DNA of 64,000 bases from Dictyobacter kobayashii (lineage in GTDB: Bacteria; Chloroflexota; Ktedonobacteria; Ktedonobacterales; Ktedonobacteraceae), in contig NZ_BIFS01000001.1 of NCBI RefSeq assembly GCF_003967555.1, positions 4,464,001 through 4,528,000 on the forward strand, in the 5' to 3' direction. A program made the position numbers and the translations under genes. The notes under the pieces were generated by a model. The model saw only the letters and a program-made list of their open reading frames with translations. It did no database searches and was not told the DNA's origin. The first letter of the stretch is position 1, and every line of letters starts with the position of its first letter. Below are positions 55,388 through 64,000 of the stretch, one piece after another.

Positions 55388-56553
55388 GTGCGATTGTCGA
55401 ATCTGATTAATAGTTTGCCCCCCTATCATTTTGCTAATGCGAAACAAAAAATTTTAGATCGCCAGGCGGCTGGCGTTGATGTTATCTCTCTCTCAATGGG
55501 AGATCCCGATCTCCCTGCTCCCGCCGCTGTGGTTGAGCGTCTTTGTGCTGCTATGCAGTCTACTGAAAATCATCGCTATCCAGAATATCGAGGCATGCGT
55601 GCCCTACATGAAGCGATTGCGGCCTGGTTTGAGCAGCGTTTCGGGGTTCAACTGACCCCTGAACATGATATCTTGCCGTTGTTGGGCTCCAAGGAAGGTC
55701 TGGCGTATGCCGCGACTTCGGTCTTGAATGCCGGTGATATCGCGTTGGTGCCAGATCCCTATTATCCTGTATATATTTCAGGTACGACCACTCCAGGAGC
55801 CGAGCCGTTCCTGCTGCCGTTGCGCGAAGAGCAGCAGTATCTACCAGATCTAGGCAATATTCCAGCCGATGTCCTGGCTCGCACGCGCCTGATCTGGCTT
55901 AACTATCCCAACAATCCTACCGCGGCCTGCGCTGATCGGGCATTTTTTGAGCGTGTCGTGGATTTTGCTCGCCGCCATGATATCGTGATTATCCACGATA
56001 TGGCTTATGCAGAAGTCTATTTTGACGATTTTCGTCCCATGAGTATATTACAAATACCGGGTGCTCGCGATGTGGCGGTCGAATTACATTCGTTAAGCAA
56101 GACCTATAATATGGCTGGTTTCCGCATCGGCATGCTGGTGGGCAATCCTGAACTGGTAGATGCCGTAGGGCGCTTAAAGAGTAACATTGATAGCGGCATC
56201 TTTCGACCGATCCAATATGCTGCTATTGAAGCGCTCCAATTGCCGCCATCCTGGCTGGCTGAACGGAATGTTATTTATCAGCGCCGGCGAGATATCCTGG
56301 TTGAGGGTTGTAATGCACTTGGTATGAGAGCGGAGAAGACCCGCGCTGGATTATATGTCTGGGCTCATGTGCCTCAGGGATATACTTCACGCGATTTTGC
56401 GAACTGGCTCTTTGATCAGACGGGTGTCTTTGTGACGCCTGGTACAAACTTTGGGCCGGCGGCGAAGGCTATGTACGCATTTCTATGACTGAGCGTGAGG
56501 AACGTTTAAGCGAAGCTCTGCGGCGTATGCATGCAGCGTTACAGTCAGCATAA
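55388..56553 (+). CDS. Class I/II aminotransferase, LL-diaminopimelate aminotransferase-like, C-terminus frameshifted
   Basis: This fold-type I PLP enzyme shows SLSMGDPDLPAP, the substrate region PDPYYPVY, WLNYPNNPTAA, HDMAYAEVYFDD and the PLP lysine in LHSLSKTYNMAGFRIG. It resembles LL-DAP or alanine/aspartate-type aminotransferases; the substrate is not certain. The apparent stop at 56488 is a frameshift: adding one G at 56461-56462 restores FGPAGEGYVRISMTEREERL, with the conserved Arg that binds substrate carboxylate, and gives 388 residues. Confidence 0.88.
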
Positions 56554-56568
56554 AAATGAGTATTGGTT

Positions 56569-56594
56569 GGCACCTCATTGTAGGTGCCTTCTTT
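56569..56594 (+). terminator. Terminator after the aminotransferase gene
   Basis: GGCACCT-CATTGT-AGGTGCC followed by TTCTTTAT, 16 nt past the repaired stop. Confidence 0.8.
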
Positions 56595-56729
56595 ATCTCC
56601 GCACGTGAGCGGCGTTTCCGTTTGTATTTAATAATTTGTTTTTGTGGCAGTCAATGTGTGTGGAACTTGTCTTGATCTCCGAAAATGTCGTTAAAATAGT
56701 GTGTCATCAATGATAAGAGGATATGGATT

Positions 56730-58898
56730 ATGGCCCTGAAGCAAGATGCATCTCTGTTTGATCATGCGCAAATGAATCCCTGGCATATTCAGATAGGCTC
56801 AGAACTCTGTCATGATCTCCAATCTGGACTTGACCATGAGTGGTTGGTTACTAATGGATTGGGGGGCTATGCCGCGGGCTCTCTTGTCGGTGCGACAACA
56901 CGTTGTTATCATGGCCTACTCGTGGCTGCTCTTCAGCCTCCTGTTAAGCGCACTGTGCTGGTGGCGAAGTTGGATGAAGTTGTTACTCTTCATACAGGAG
57001 AAAAAATTGAGCTAGGTGTGAATGAGTATGTACGGGGAACGATTGCGCCCGAAGGTTATAAATTATTGCAATCCGTTTCATTAGATGGGGATATCGCTTG
57101 TTTTTACTATGCATTGACTGAGACCTTAACCCTGGAAAAACGTATCTGGATGGAGTATGGGCAGAATACTACCTATGTTCAATATATACTGCGCGGCGCT
57201 TTTGATGAGGCTGGTGAGAAGACTGGCGATGGGGAGGATCCAACTGTTCTGACGCTGGATGTGGCGCCGTTTTGCCTTTCGCGTGACTATCATGCTGTAA
57301 CTGCCGGGGCTACCGATTGGCGCTTCCTGGTAGAGGATCAAGGTCATCGGTGCCGCATCCGCGCCTACGAGGGTGCCCCCGCCTATCATATTATTGCTGA
57401 CCCCACCGCTACTTTTAGCCCTGCTGGCCTGTGGTACTGGCATATCTGGCATCGCCGCGATCATGAACGAGGGCTCCCGGATCAAGAAGACGTCTATCAG
57501 CCGGGCACTTTTCGTCTGTCTCTGGTACCAGGTATGCGTACCACTTTGGTATTGGCCGCTGAAACTGAGACAGCGTGCTCATGGGGCTATGGTGGTCCAC
57601 GGCATGAGGAACTGGTCGCGCAGGCCTTGATGCGCCATCGCCGACGGGTACAGCAGATACTCACTGTGGCGGAACGTTCAATAGATAATTTGCCGGAACG
57701 AGACCCTCTCTTTGCGCGCCTGGTCCTGGCGGCAGACCAGTTTATCGTGGCACGTCCAGATTACTCTCATCCCACAACCGAGCCACAAGAGGTGCGCATG
57801 TCGCCTGATCGCAAGACCATTATCGCCGGCTATCCCTGGTTTACTGATTGGGGACGCGATAGTATGATCTCTCTACCTGGTCTGCTTCTTTGCACTGGAC
57901 GTTATAGTGAGGCGCGTGGCTTGCTTAAGGCTTTTGTCTCTTTTGCCCACAATGGCTTGATTCCCAATCGTTTTCCCGATGATGGCTGTGAGCCGGCTTA
58001 TAATACCGTTGATGCTACTTTGTGGATGTTCCGTGCGCTGGATTATTATTTTACGACCACTGGCGATTGGTCTTTAATCAAGGAATTGTTTCCGGCTCTA
58101 TGCGAAATTATCCAATGGCACGTTACAGGCACTGATTATGGTATCAAGATGGATGCGTCCGATGGGTTGTTGCAGGCGGGTGAACCGGGTGTGCAACTTA
58201 CCTGGATGGATGCCAAGGTGGGCGATTGGGTAGTGACGCCACGCTTTGGTAAGCCGGTGGAGATTAATGCGCTCTGGTATTATGCCCTGACGGCCATGGA
58301 AACCTGGGCGGTGCGGCTATCTACCGATGCTGCGCAATATGGACAACTACGTGCGCTGGTACGCCAGCATTTTGCCGCGCGCTTCTGGTATGCTGAGGGT
58401 GGTTATCTCTATGATGTTGTGGATGTGGAAGGGGTGGCGGGCCGCAACGACGCCTCATTACGACCAAATCAGCTCTTTGCTGCTGCCCTGACCCACGAAT
58501 TACTCTCAGAGCAGCAGGTGGCCAGTATGCTCCAGCAGGTGACCGAACATCTGCTGACACCCGCGGGCTTACGCTCCCTTAGCCCGGATGATCCGGCCTA
58601 TCAATCCCGTTTCTCAGGTGACCAGAAACAGCGCGATAGCGCTTATCATCAAGGAGCGGTCTGGCAATGGTTGATCGGACCTTATGTTGATGTGCATTTG
58701 CGGGTACATAATGATCCAGCGGCCCTGTTACCCTTACTTCAACCTTTTGCGCAACAACTCTGGTCGACCTGCCTGGGTACGATTAGCGAGTTGGCTGAGC
58801 CAGAACCACCATTTATCAATGGTGGTTGTTTCGCGCAGGCCTGGAGTGTGGCTGAGATTTTACGTTGCTGGTTACTTGTACGCGATTCCATGCATTGA
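56730..58898 (+). CDS. Glycogen debranching enzyme (amylo-alpha-1,6-glucosidase, archaeal type)
   Basis: The N-terminal domain has EWLVTNGLGGYAAGSLVGAT followed by TRCYHGLLVAAL, as in archaeal-type debranching enzymes. The C-terminal (alpha/alpha)6 barrel has WFTDWGRDSMISLPGLLL (with an acidic catalytic residue), PNRFPDDG, NTVDATLWMF and QRDSAYHQGAVWQWLIGPY. The 722 residues are full length. It cleaves alpha-1,6 branches in glycogen-like polymers. There is no signal peptide, so it acts in the cytosol. No other glycogen gene is in the window. Confidence 0.94.
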   Translation: MALKQDASLFDHAQMNPWHIQIGSELCHDLQSGLDHEWLVTNGLGGYAAGSLVGATTRCYHGLLVAALQPPVKRTVLVAKLDEVVTLHTGEKIELGVNEYVRGTIAPEGYKLLQSVSLDGDIACFYYALTETLTLEKRIWMEYGQNTTYVQYILRGAFDEAGEKTGDGEDPTVLTLDVAPFCLSRDYHAVTAGATDWRFLVEDQGHRCRIRAYEGAPAYHIIADPTATFSPAGLWYWHIWHRRDHERGLPDQEDVYQPGTFRLSLVPGMRTTLVLAAETETACSWGYGGPRHEELVAQALMRHRRRVQQILTVAERSIDNLPERDPLFARLVLAADQFIVARPDYSHPTTEPQEVRMSPDRKTIIAGYPWFTDWGRDSMISLPGLLLCTGRYSEARGLLKAFVSFAHNGLIPNRFPDDGCEPAYNTVDATLWMFRALDYYFTTTGDWSLIKELFPALCEIIQWHVTGTDYGIKMDASDGLLQAGEPGVQLTWMDAKVGDWVVTPRFGKPVEINALWYYALTAMETWAVRLSTDAAQYGQLRALVRQHFAARFWYAEGGYLYDVVDVEGVAGRNDASLRPNQLFAAALTHELLSEQQVASMLQQVTEHLLTPAGLRSLSPDDPAYQSRFSGDQKQRDSAYHQGAVWQWLIGPYVDVHLRVHNDPAALLPLLQPFAQQLWSTCLGTISELAEPEPPFINGGCFAQAWSVAEILRCWLLVRDSMH

Positions 58899-58941
58899 TT
58901 TCATCTTATTCTAATGAAACAGCTTTAGACTGATGTTCGTG

Positions 58942-59000
58942 GCATTGGCTGCTGTTTACTACTGGAGTCGTAGAACGGTAGCCAATGCACTGCATTTTTT
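58942..59000 (+). terminator. Probable terminator after the debranching gene
   Basis: GCATTGGCT (58942-58950) pairs with AGCCAATGC (58980-58988), followed by ACTGCATTTTTTG. Confidence 0.55.
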
Positions 59001-59027
59001 GATGCATAGACAGATTAGTGAGGCAGT

Positions 59028-59705
59028 ATGAGAATTCTGGTTGTCGAGGATGATCCACGTCTGGGTCCGAGCCTGAAAAAAGGTCTGGAAGGCAATCATT
59101 ATGCCGTTGATCTCATGGCTAACGGCGAAGATGCCTTGCTGGCTGCGCTGGCTACCGCATACGATCTTGTTGTGCTGGACATCTTATTGCCGGGTCTCAA
59201 TGGCTTTGAGGTGTGCAAACGGTTGCGCGAGAAGGGGCGGGGCATGCCTATACTGCTACTCACAGCCCTGGGAGAGGTAGACCACCGTGTTAAAGGACTG
59301 GACCTGGGGGCAGATGATTATCTCGTCAAACCTTTTGCCTTTAGCGAACTTGAAGCCCGTGTGCGTGCACTCCTCAGGCGTAAGGGCCCCACCAGAACTC
59401 CTGTATTGCGCTTTATGGACATCACTCTTGATACCCGTACCCACGAGGTTTATAGGGGTGACCGCTTGATTATATTAGGTAGTAAAGAGTATGCTTTACT
59501 CGAATTCTTTATGCGGCATCCACATCAGGTTTTAAGCCGTACCATGATTGCTGAACATGTATGGGATAGCGACACAGAGCATCTGTCAAACGTTATTGAT
59601 GTGTACATCCGTTATCTACGCCGTAAGTTGTGTGAGCAGAACGAGCCAGATGTTATATTCACTGTCCGCGGCGCGGGTTATCAGCTAAAGGAACCACCGA
59701 TATGA
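59028..59705 (+). CDS. OmpR/PhoB-family response regulator
   Basis: The receiver domain (1-115) has the acidic pair VVEDD, phosphoacceptor Asp in LVVLDILLPGLNG and the Lys of DYLVKPF. The winged-helix output domain shows GSKEYALLEFFMRHPHQVLSR and IDVYIRYLRRKL. It overlaps the sensor kinase gene by 4 nt, so the two are a cognate pair. The signal is unknown. Confidence 0.96.
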   Translation: MRILVVEDDPRLGPSLKKGLEGNHYAVDLMANGEDALLAALATAYDLVVLDILLPGLNGFEVCKRLREKGRGMPILLLTALGEVDHRVKGLDLGADDYLVKPFAFSELEARVRALLRRKGPTRTPVLRFMDITLDTRTHEVYRGDRLIILGSKEYALLEFFMRHPHQVLSRTMIAEHVWDSDTEHLSNVIDVYIRYLRRKLCEQNEPDVIFTVRGAGYQLKEPPI

Positions 59706-61209
59706 TCAAGCATTTGCATTACCCATCTCCACCCGGCTTGCGTATGCAATTGACTCTCTGGTATACGATTGTCTCGGTTATCCTTATGCTTATCTTCTGC
59801 CTGGCGTTTTACTCTACCTCCAACAGATCCTCTTCAATAGCTTTGATTCCGCGCTTCAGCAGCGCGCCCAGCATGTTGCCGAAGGCGTGGGTGTGGATAA
59901 TGGCAAACTCTATGTCGATGATATGTCTCAAGAAATTCCAGAATTAGATGCTCCTGCAGCTGTGATCGATTCATCTAACTCTTATATCGATAATAGCAAC
60001 GACTCATCCGGACAAACGAACCACACGCAGTCTTCTCGTCACGATCTTGTCCTGGTGCGTGTTTTAGATAAACGAGGGCATGAGATTTATGCCTCTGGCG
60101 AGGCCAGCGATATGGCGATGCCAGATGACAGCGTGTCTCAACCGCTTGCGGGTAAGCCATGGCGTGAGACAATGAGCGGTGGCCCTGAACCCTCCATTCG
60201 TGTCTATAGCACCATGCTGGTGGATGGCAATACCATCATTGGCGTGGTCCAGGTCGGTCAATCCCTGGAGACGCTGAATCAGTCGTTGGATCGTATTGTA
60301 CTCGTGCTCTTTGTCTTGATGTTGTTGTCTCTGGCGATGTGTTCTTTGGGTAGCTACTGGCTCTCTGGTCGTGCATTTCGCTCGATTCAGCGCCTGGCCA
60401 GGACTGCGCGCGAGATTAATGCTAACGATTTGAAGCAACGTGTGCTGGTGCCGGCTGCCAAAGATGAGGTGCGGGACCTCTCCATTATCTTCAATCAAAT
60501 GATTGCGCGTCTGGAGCGGGCTTTTATTCAGCAGCGCCGGCTGGTAGCGGATGCTTCACATGAATTACGTACCCCGGTGGCCGTTATTCGCAATATGACC
60601 GAGGTGGCGCTGTCACAGCCTGCTAATGCTGCTGAGTACACCCGTGTATTGGCCGAGATCAATGAGGAATCTGAACATCTGGGACATTTGATAAATGATC
60701 TACTGGTGCTGGCTCGGGCCGATGAGGGGCAAATCCATCTGGACTGCGAGCCGGTGCGCCTGGATCTTCTGGCCCTTGATGTGGTGGATAGCCTGGAGCC
60801 CTTAGCGCAAGAGCGCCAGATTGCCCTGCATACCCAGACTTTAATGCCCGCGACCATTCTGGGAGATGCGGCACGGCTGATACAGGTAATTATGAGCCTG
60901 GTTGATAATGCTTTGAACTATACCAATGCTGGCGGTATGATCACCCTCGCCGTTGAAGTGCGCGAGTCCTATACTTATCTGCATGTGACGGATACTGGTA
61001 TTGGCATTGAAGCTAAGGATATCGATCATATTTTTGAACGCTTCTATCGCGCCGACCCGGCTCGCTCGAAGGTGGTTGGCGGGAGTGGCCTGGGACTCTC
61101 GATTGTTGATTGGGTAGTGCGGGCCCATAAAGGAGTCATCAAGGTCAAGAGTGAGCCTGGAAAAGGCTCTACGTTTACTTTGATCCTTCCCTGCGCTAAT
61201 GTTCAGTAG
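59702..61209 (+). CDS. Sensor histidine kinase, frameshifted
   Basis: Repaired length is 502 residues. N-terminal span (QLTLWYTIVSVILMLIFCLAF), an extracellular region of about 140 residues, a second span near residue 200-222, HAMP, HisKA with the phospho-His in LVADASHELRTPVAV, and HATPase (VDNALNYTN, DTGIGI, GGSGLGLSIV). The frame breaks at 59807-59810: adding one T restores AFLLYLQQILFNSF. Partner of the preceding response regulator by 4-nt overlap. Confidence 0.93.
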
Positions 61210-61255
61210 CACCCGGCTTTTCTAGCTTCATTAATTGTGCACCATTCCATGACGA

Positions 61256-63211
61256 CTATTGAACGCGAATCGTGATAGCGCTGATATTTCCTTCTCCCCC
61301 TGAACTGTTGGCTGCCTCTACCAGCAACATCGCTAGCTTTTGTGGATCTTCCTCCATATCCAGAATCTTACGTATCCGTTCATCGGGCAGCATATGCCAG
61401 AGTCCATCGGTACAGAGCAAGATTAAATCATTGGGTTCAACTTTACATTGAAAAATATCAATTGGTATCGTGTAATTCTGGCCCAGGTAGCGATAATGTT
61501 GGTTACGTTTAGGGCTCCTGGCCACATCGTCAGGATCGAGTAAGTTGGCGTCTACCAGGCTTGCCGCAATAGTGTGATCTTTTGTGAGACAGCGCAGCCC
61601 TGCCGCGGGAGTATAGTGGTAGGCCCTGCTGTCCCCTACATTGGCAATATAAAGGTGCCGTTTATACATCAATGCCATCGTCAGGGTGCTGGCCATGGTG
61701 GCATCATAGTCCGCATTGCAGTGATAGATGACCTGGTTGGCTTGTCTGACGGCATCGCGTATCCATTGTTCCAGGATCGCCTCATTTGGAGGTGGGGATT
61801 GCCGGAACGTATGGTTATTCGCTGCTCTCTTGCCCGCGGGTGTGTTATAGCTGTGCTGCGCGGAATGCGTGATGGGGGTACTTAATAATGGCAATAGAAT
61901 ATCCGCCAGCGTCTCAGTAGCCAGGCGGCTGGCTTCATGGCCCTTGGCTTGAACCCCTTTATTTCCTCGGAGACCATCTGCCACGGCGAATAAACCAAAC
62001 GGGCGTGGTGGTGGTGATAGGTTGATGCAGAGTCCTTGCACAATCAGCAGGGTATCTTCATTCCTTTGGGCGTGGTGACCAATATCGCTTAGATAACCAA
62101 CCTGGCATACCTCGTGCACGAGCGGTGAGGTATCACTTAGACTATGGCCGCAGTGACGGCAGAAGCGTGAGATATGGCGATTTTCGCGTCCACAATTGCC
62201 ACAGGGATTTTCTGGAATGATCATGCGTACAATGGCGTTGTCATCGTTGGTGGCAACTAGCGTGGCCATTGCCGCGCTATTCATGGTAATGGTTGGTTCA
62301 GACCAGATGCCTGGTTGGTCCAGGATACTATTGAGCGCATCCGCAAAAGCTTTGCCCGTCGCATAGCGCTGGCTTGGATCGGTCTCGATCGCTTTCATGA
62401 TGATGGCGTCTGTCTCAGGCGGCAGTGCCGGATTCAGGCTACTTGGAGTGGGTAAGCCAGTGGCATGATTTTTGATTACGGCTTGAAATGGGAGCAGGCC
62501 AGTAAACATCTGGTAGGCAACCACGCCCATGGCATAAATATCGCTGGCCGGTTCGGCTTTGCCCTGTTCTTGTTCCGGTGCTGTATAGTGTTCCGTTCCC
62601 AGAGCCCACCCTCGCTGGGTCAAGGGTTTTTCCTGCTGCATAGCCCGGGCGATACCAAAGTCTGCTACCACCAGGCGCTGATCGTCCTGGTGAATCAGTA
62701 GATTGGATGGTTTAATATCGCGGTGAATGATCTGCTGGGGATGTTGATGGATGACGTCGATGGCGGCGGCTAATTCATTGACATAACGTCGAGCCAGTTC
62801 GATGGGGAGCGGATTCTCTGGTTTTAAGAGCGCTTTCAGTGTGCCACCAGTAATTAAATCCATGGCAATGTAGAGCAGGGGACCATCTTGTCCAAAATTC
62901 AGGACCGAGACGATATTGGGATGATGTAGCTGGTGGGCATAGCGCGCCTCGCGGCGAAAGCGTTCAATGGCCGTATCGACATCCAGATTATTAGGGGAGA
63001 GCGTTAAGACTTTCAGCGCGATCTGCATACTTTCAAAAGTATCGCTGGCCCGATAGACTGCGCCCATCCCTCCCATACCAACTAATGTCTCAATACGATA
63101 ACGTCCCGCGACAAATGCTTCTGGTAAGAGGCACTTACAATATGGATTGGTACATTGCGTTGTTCCGGGCGCATAAACGGTCTGGCAGCGAGGATTTGGG
63201 CAAGACGGCAT
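61256..63211 (-). CDS. Ser/Thr protein kinase fused to a PP2C phosphatase through a zinc ribbon
   Basis: Residues 1-30 hold a four-Cys ribbon (CPNPRCQ...CTNPYCKC). A Hanks-type kinase domain spans about 37-295 with GMGGMGAVY, the Lys in IALKVL (67), HRD (163-165) and DFG (184-186). A second ribbon (CGNCG...CRHCG, 337-355) leads to a PP2C domain to residue 651, with RNEDTLLIV, the metal-binding FAVADG, NVGDSRAYHY and LLCTDGLWHMLP. Both active sites look complete. No membrane span is present, unlike typical PknB kinases, so it is cytosolic. The opposing activities on one chain could form a self-resetting switch. Confidence 0.95.
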   Translation of the reverse strand: MPSCPNPRCQTVYAPGTTQCTNPYCKCLLPEAFVAGRYRIETLVGMGGMGAVYRASDTFESMQIALKVLTLSPNNLDVDTAIERFRREARYAHQLHHPNIVSVLNFGQDGPLLYIAMDLITGGTLKALLKPENPLPIELARRYVNELAAAIDVIHQHPQQIIHRDIKPSNLLIHQDDQRLVVADFGIARAMQQEKPLTQRGWALGTEHYTAPEQEQGKAEPASDIYAMGVVAYQMFTGLLPFQAVIKNHATGLPTPSSLNPALPPETDAIIMKAIETDPSQRYATGKAFADALNSILDQPGIWSEPTITMNSAAMATLVATNDDNAIVRMIIPENPCGNCGRENRHISRFCRHCGHSLSDTSPLVHEVCQVGYLSDIGHHAQRNEDTLLIVQGLCINLSPPPRPFGLFAVADGLRGNKGVQAKGHEASRLATETLADILLPLLSTPITHSAQHSYNTPAGKRAANNHTFRQSPPPNEAILEQWIRDAVRQANQVIYHCNADYDATMASTLTMALMYKRHLYIANVGDSRAYHYTPAAGLRCLTKDHTIAASLVDANLLDPDDVARSPKRNQHYRYLGQNYTIPIDIFQCKVEPNDLILLCTDGLWHMLPDERIRKILDMEEDPQKLAMLLVEAANSSGGEGNISAITIRVQ

Positions 63212-63320
63212 ACATTTTCTCTCAATGGTTGCTAGATGTGACTGAAGATTTTAGGGATCATATGCTCTCTTCAGTTTAGATGAATGACCTGTATCTGTCA
63301 ATATAAACGAGATGCTTTTC

Positions 63321-63413
63321 CAGGGCTATTTAATGTTTCTCTTTGGCGCCTGCGGCGCCGGGTGTGGAGTGTGTTGCTGGGCGGCTGCAGCCGCCCAGCA
63401 ACACACTCCACAC
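63321..63413 (+). repeat. Repeat family B, copy 3
   Basis: CAGGGCTATT at 63321, the palindrome GGCGCCTGCGGCGCC at 63345-63359 and a 52-nt hairpin with perfect 24-bp arms at 63362-63413. The central part of the arms (TGTTGCTGGG) differs from copy 1 in sequence and length, and the change is mirrored in the other arm. A possible right end lies near 63522 but is weak. Confidence 0.85.
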
Positions 63414-63559
63414 CCTCCACCCGCGTGCGGCCTTACCACCTATGGTAGATAAAATATGGCCATGATTGCAGGCAATAGTCCTGTTCTTATCCATTTGGAC
63501 AGGGCCAACAAAGTAGCTACACAAAAGAGCCCCAGGCTATTTTAGGCCCTCATAAGACG

Positions 63560-63588
63560 TTGTCGATAGCTATCGACAGCGCTATAAT
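63560..63588 (+). promoter_or_regulatory. Promoter with overlapping 18-bp palindromic operator
   Basis: TTGTCG, 17 nt and TATAAT. A perfect palindrome TGTCGATAGCTATCGACA (63561-63578) covers the -35 box and most of the spacer, where a dimeric repressor could block polymerase. It reads towards the membrane protein gene at 63656. Confidence 0.65.
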
Positions 63589-63655
63589 CTGAATGGTCGT
63601 GGAAGATTTCATGTCCCAGACACTGATTGACGCACTCAAAGGATAAAAAGATATC

Positions 63656-64000
63656 ATGCTACAAACGTTACCGTTAGTTCTCTTCATTGTCATGACCGAG
63701 GTCTCAATTGGCGCCGTAAGCGTTCTGGTTTTTCTAGATTGGCGTAACGAGGTCAAGCGTGGTTTTCTGGTCTCATATGCTCTGATTTATCTTGTCCTGG
63801 CTGGTTTAACCTATTGGTTTCAGCAGAGCTTTTCGACTCCAGAACTACTCAATACCTATCCTCAACTTGATAAGGCCTGGACTGGTTATCAGTCCCTTCC
63901 ATTATTACTTTTCTTCCTCTTGCTCATTCCTTATAGTTTATTTCTCTTGATGGATAAAACTGCAGGTGTACAGGAGAAGGGGGGCGCTAAAGAGGGCGAG
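63656..64000 (+). CDS. Integral membrane protein, cut off by the window edge
   Basis: An open frame from ATG 63656 runs to the last base (115 codons). It opens MLQTLPLVLFIVMTEVSIGA and has three likely spans: about residues 5-25, 40-55 and 82-100, with short polar loops and a charged stretch at the cut end (DKTAGVQEKGGAKEGE). I do not recognise the family. AAAGGA lies 12 nt ahead. The promoter with palindrome at 63560 suggests regulated expression. Confidence 0.65.
   Translation, partial: MLQTLPLVLFIVMTEVSIGAVSVLVFLDWRNEVKRGFLVSYALIYLVLAGLTYWFQQSFSTPELLNTYPQLDKAWTGYQSLPLLLFFLLLIPYSLFLLMDKTAGVQEKGGAKEGE

Noticed and set aside
59702..59947. A separate 81-residue membrane peptide after the response regulator
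   Set aside because: It is the N-terminal part of the histidine kinase; one added T in a T run joins the two frames.

Overview
The window looks like chromosomal sequence of a member of the Chloroflexota, most likely class Ktedonobacteria. This is an inference from gene content: ECF sigma/zinc-finger anti-sigma pairs, a protein kinase fused to a PP2C phosphatase, T-box and SAM-I leaders, an archaeal-type debranching enzyme and a HEAT-repeat protein. No rRNA, tRNA, CRISPR array or complete insertion sequence was recognised. About 45 protein genes are supported, mostly single genes or two-gene units separated by strong, often nearly perfectly symmetric, terminators. Layout. 0-10 kb: a one-chain MNT-HEPN protein, moaD-moaE, a DUF4126 membrane protein, a CrtI-like oxidoreductase, a PurO-type IMP cyclohydrolase, pepA, and a histidine kinase with a CheY-like regulator. 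10-22 kb: an ECF sigma/anti-sigma pair; a SAM-recycling cluster (mtnA, HD protein, PfkB kinase, ahcY, then metK behind a SAM-I riboswitch); an acyl-CoA dehydrogenase; a second ECF sigma/anti-sigma pair. 22-32 kb: holB, an enoyl-CoA hydratase, a methyltransferase-like protein, a T-box leader driving an alanyl-tRNA synthetase that stops after its catalytic and tRNA-binding core, an MFS permease, and a glyA-AICAR formyltransferase unit read from a ZTP riboswitch. 32-45 kb: a HEAT-repeat protein, an APC permease, argD, a VOC-CPBP fusion, ftsH, comF, lysS, greA. 45-64 kb: birA, a small promoter-ORF-terminator unit, a mannose-1-phosphate guanylyltransferase/phosphomannomutase fusion, an epimerase, an excisionase-like HTH protein, polA, a class I aminotransferase, a debranching enzyme, an OmpR-type two-component system, the kinase-phosphatase fusion and a truncated membrane protein at the right edge. 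Working together: PurO (4.5 kb) and the stand-alone AICAR formyltransferase (29.5 kb) split the two activities normally fused in PurH. The formyltransferase sits with glyA, a one-carbon donor gene, under a ZTP riboswitch, which senses AICAR build-up when 10-formyl-THF is short. MtnA, the PfkB kinase, AhcY and MetK together recycle the by-products of SAM use. Two families of short non-coding repeats lie only between genes. One copy (22676-22955) has terminal inverted repeats and a 9-bp target duplication, so it is a MITE-like element; its large hairpin occurs three times with mirrored changes in the two arms. Caution: eight conserved genes are broken by ten single-base losses, nearly all in short G or C runs, and each repaired length is a whole number of codons. 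These look more like consensus errors than true pseudogenes.
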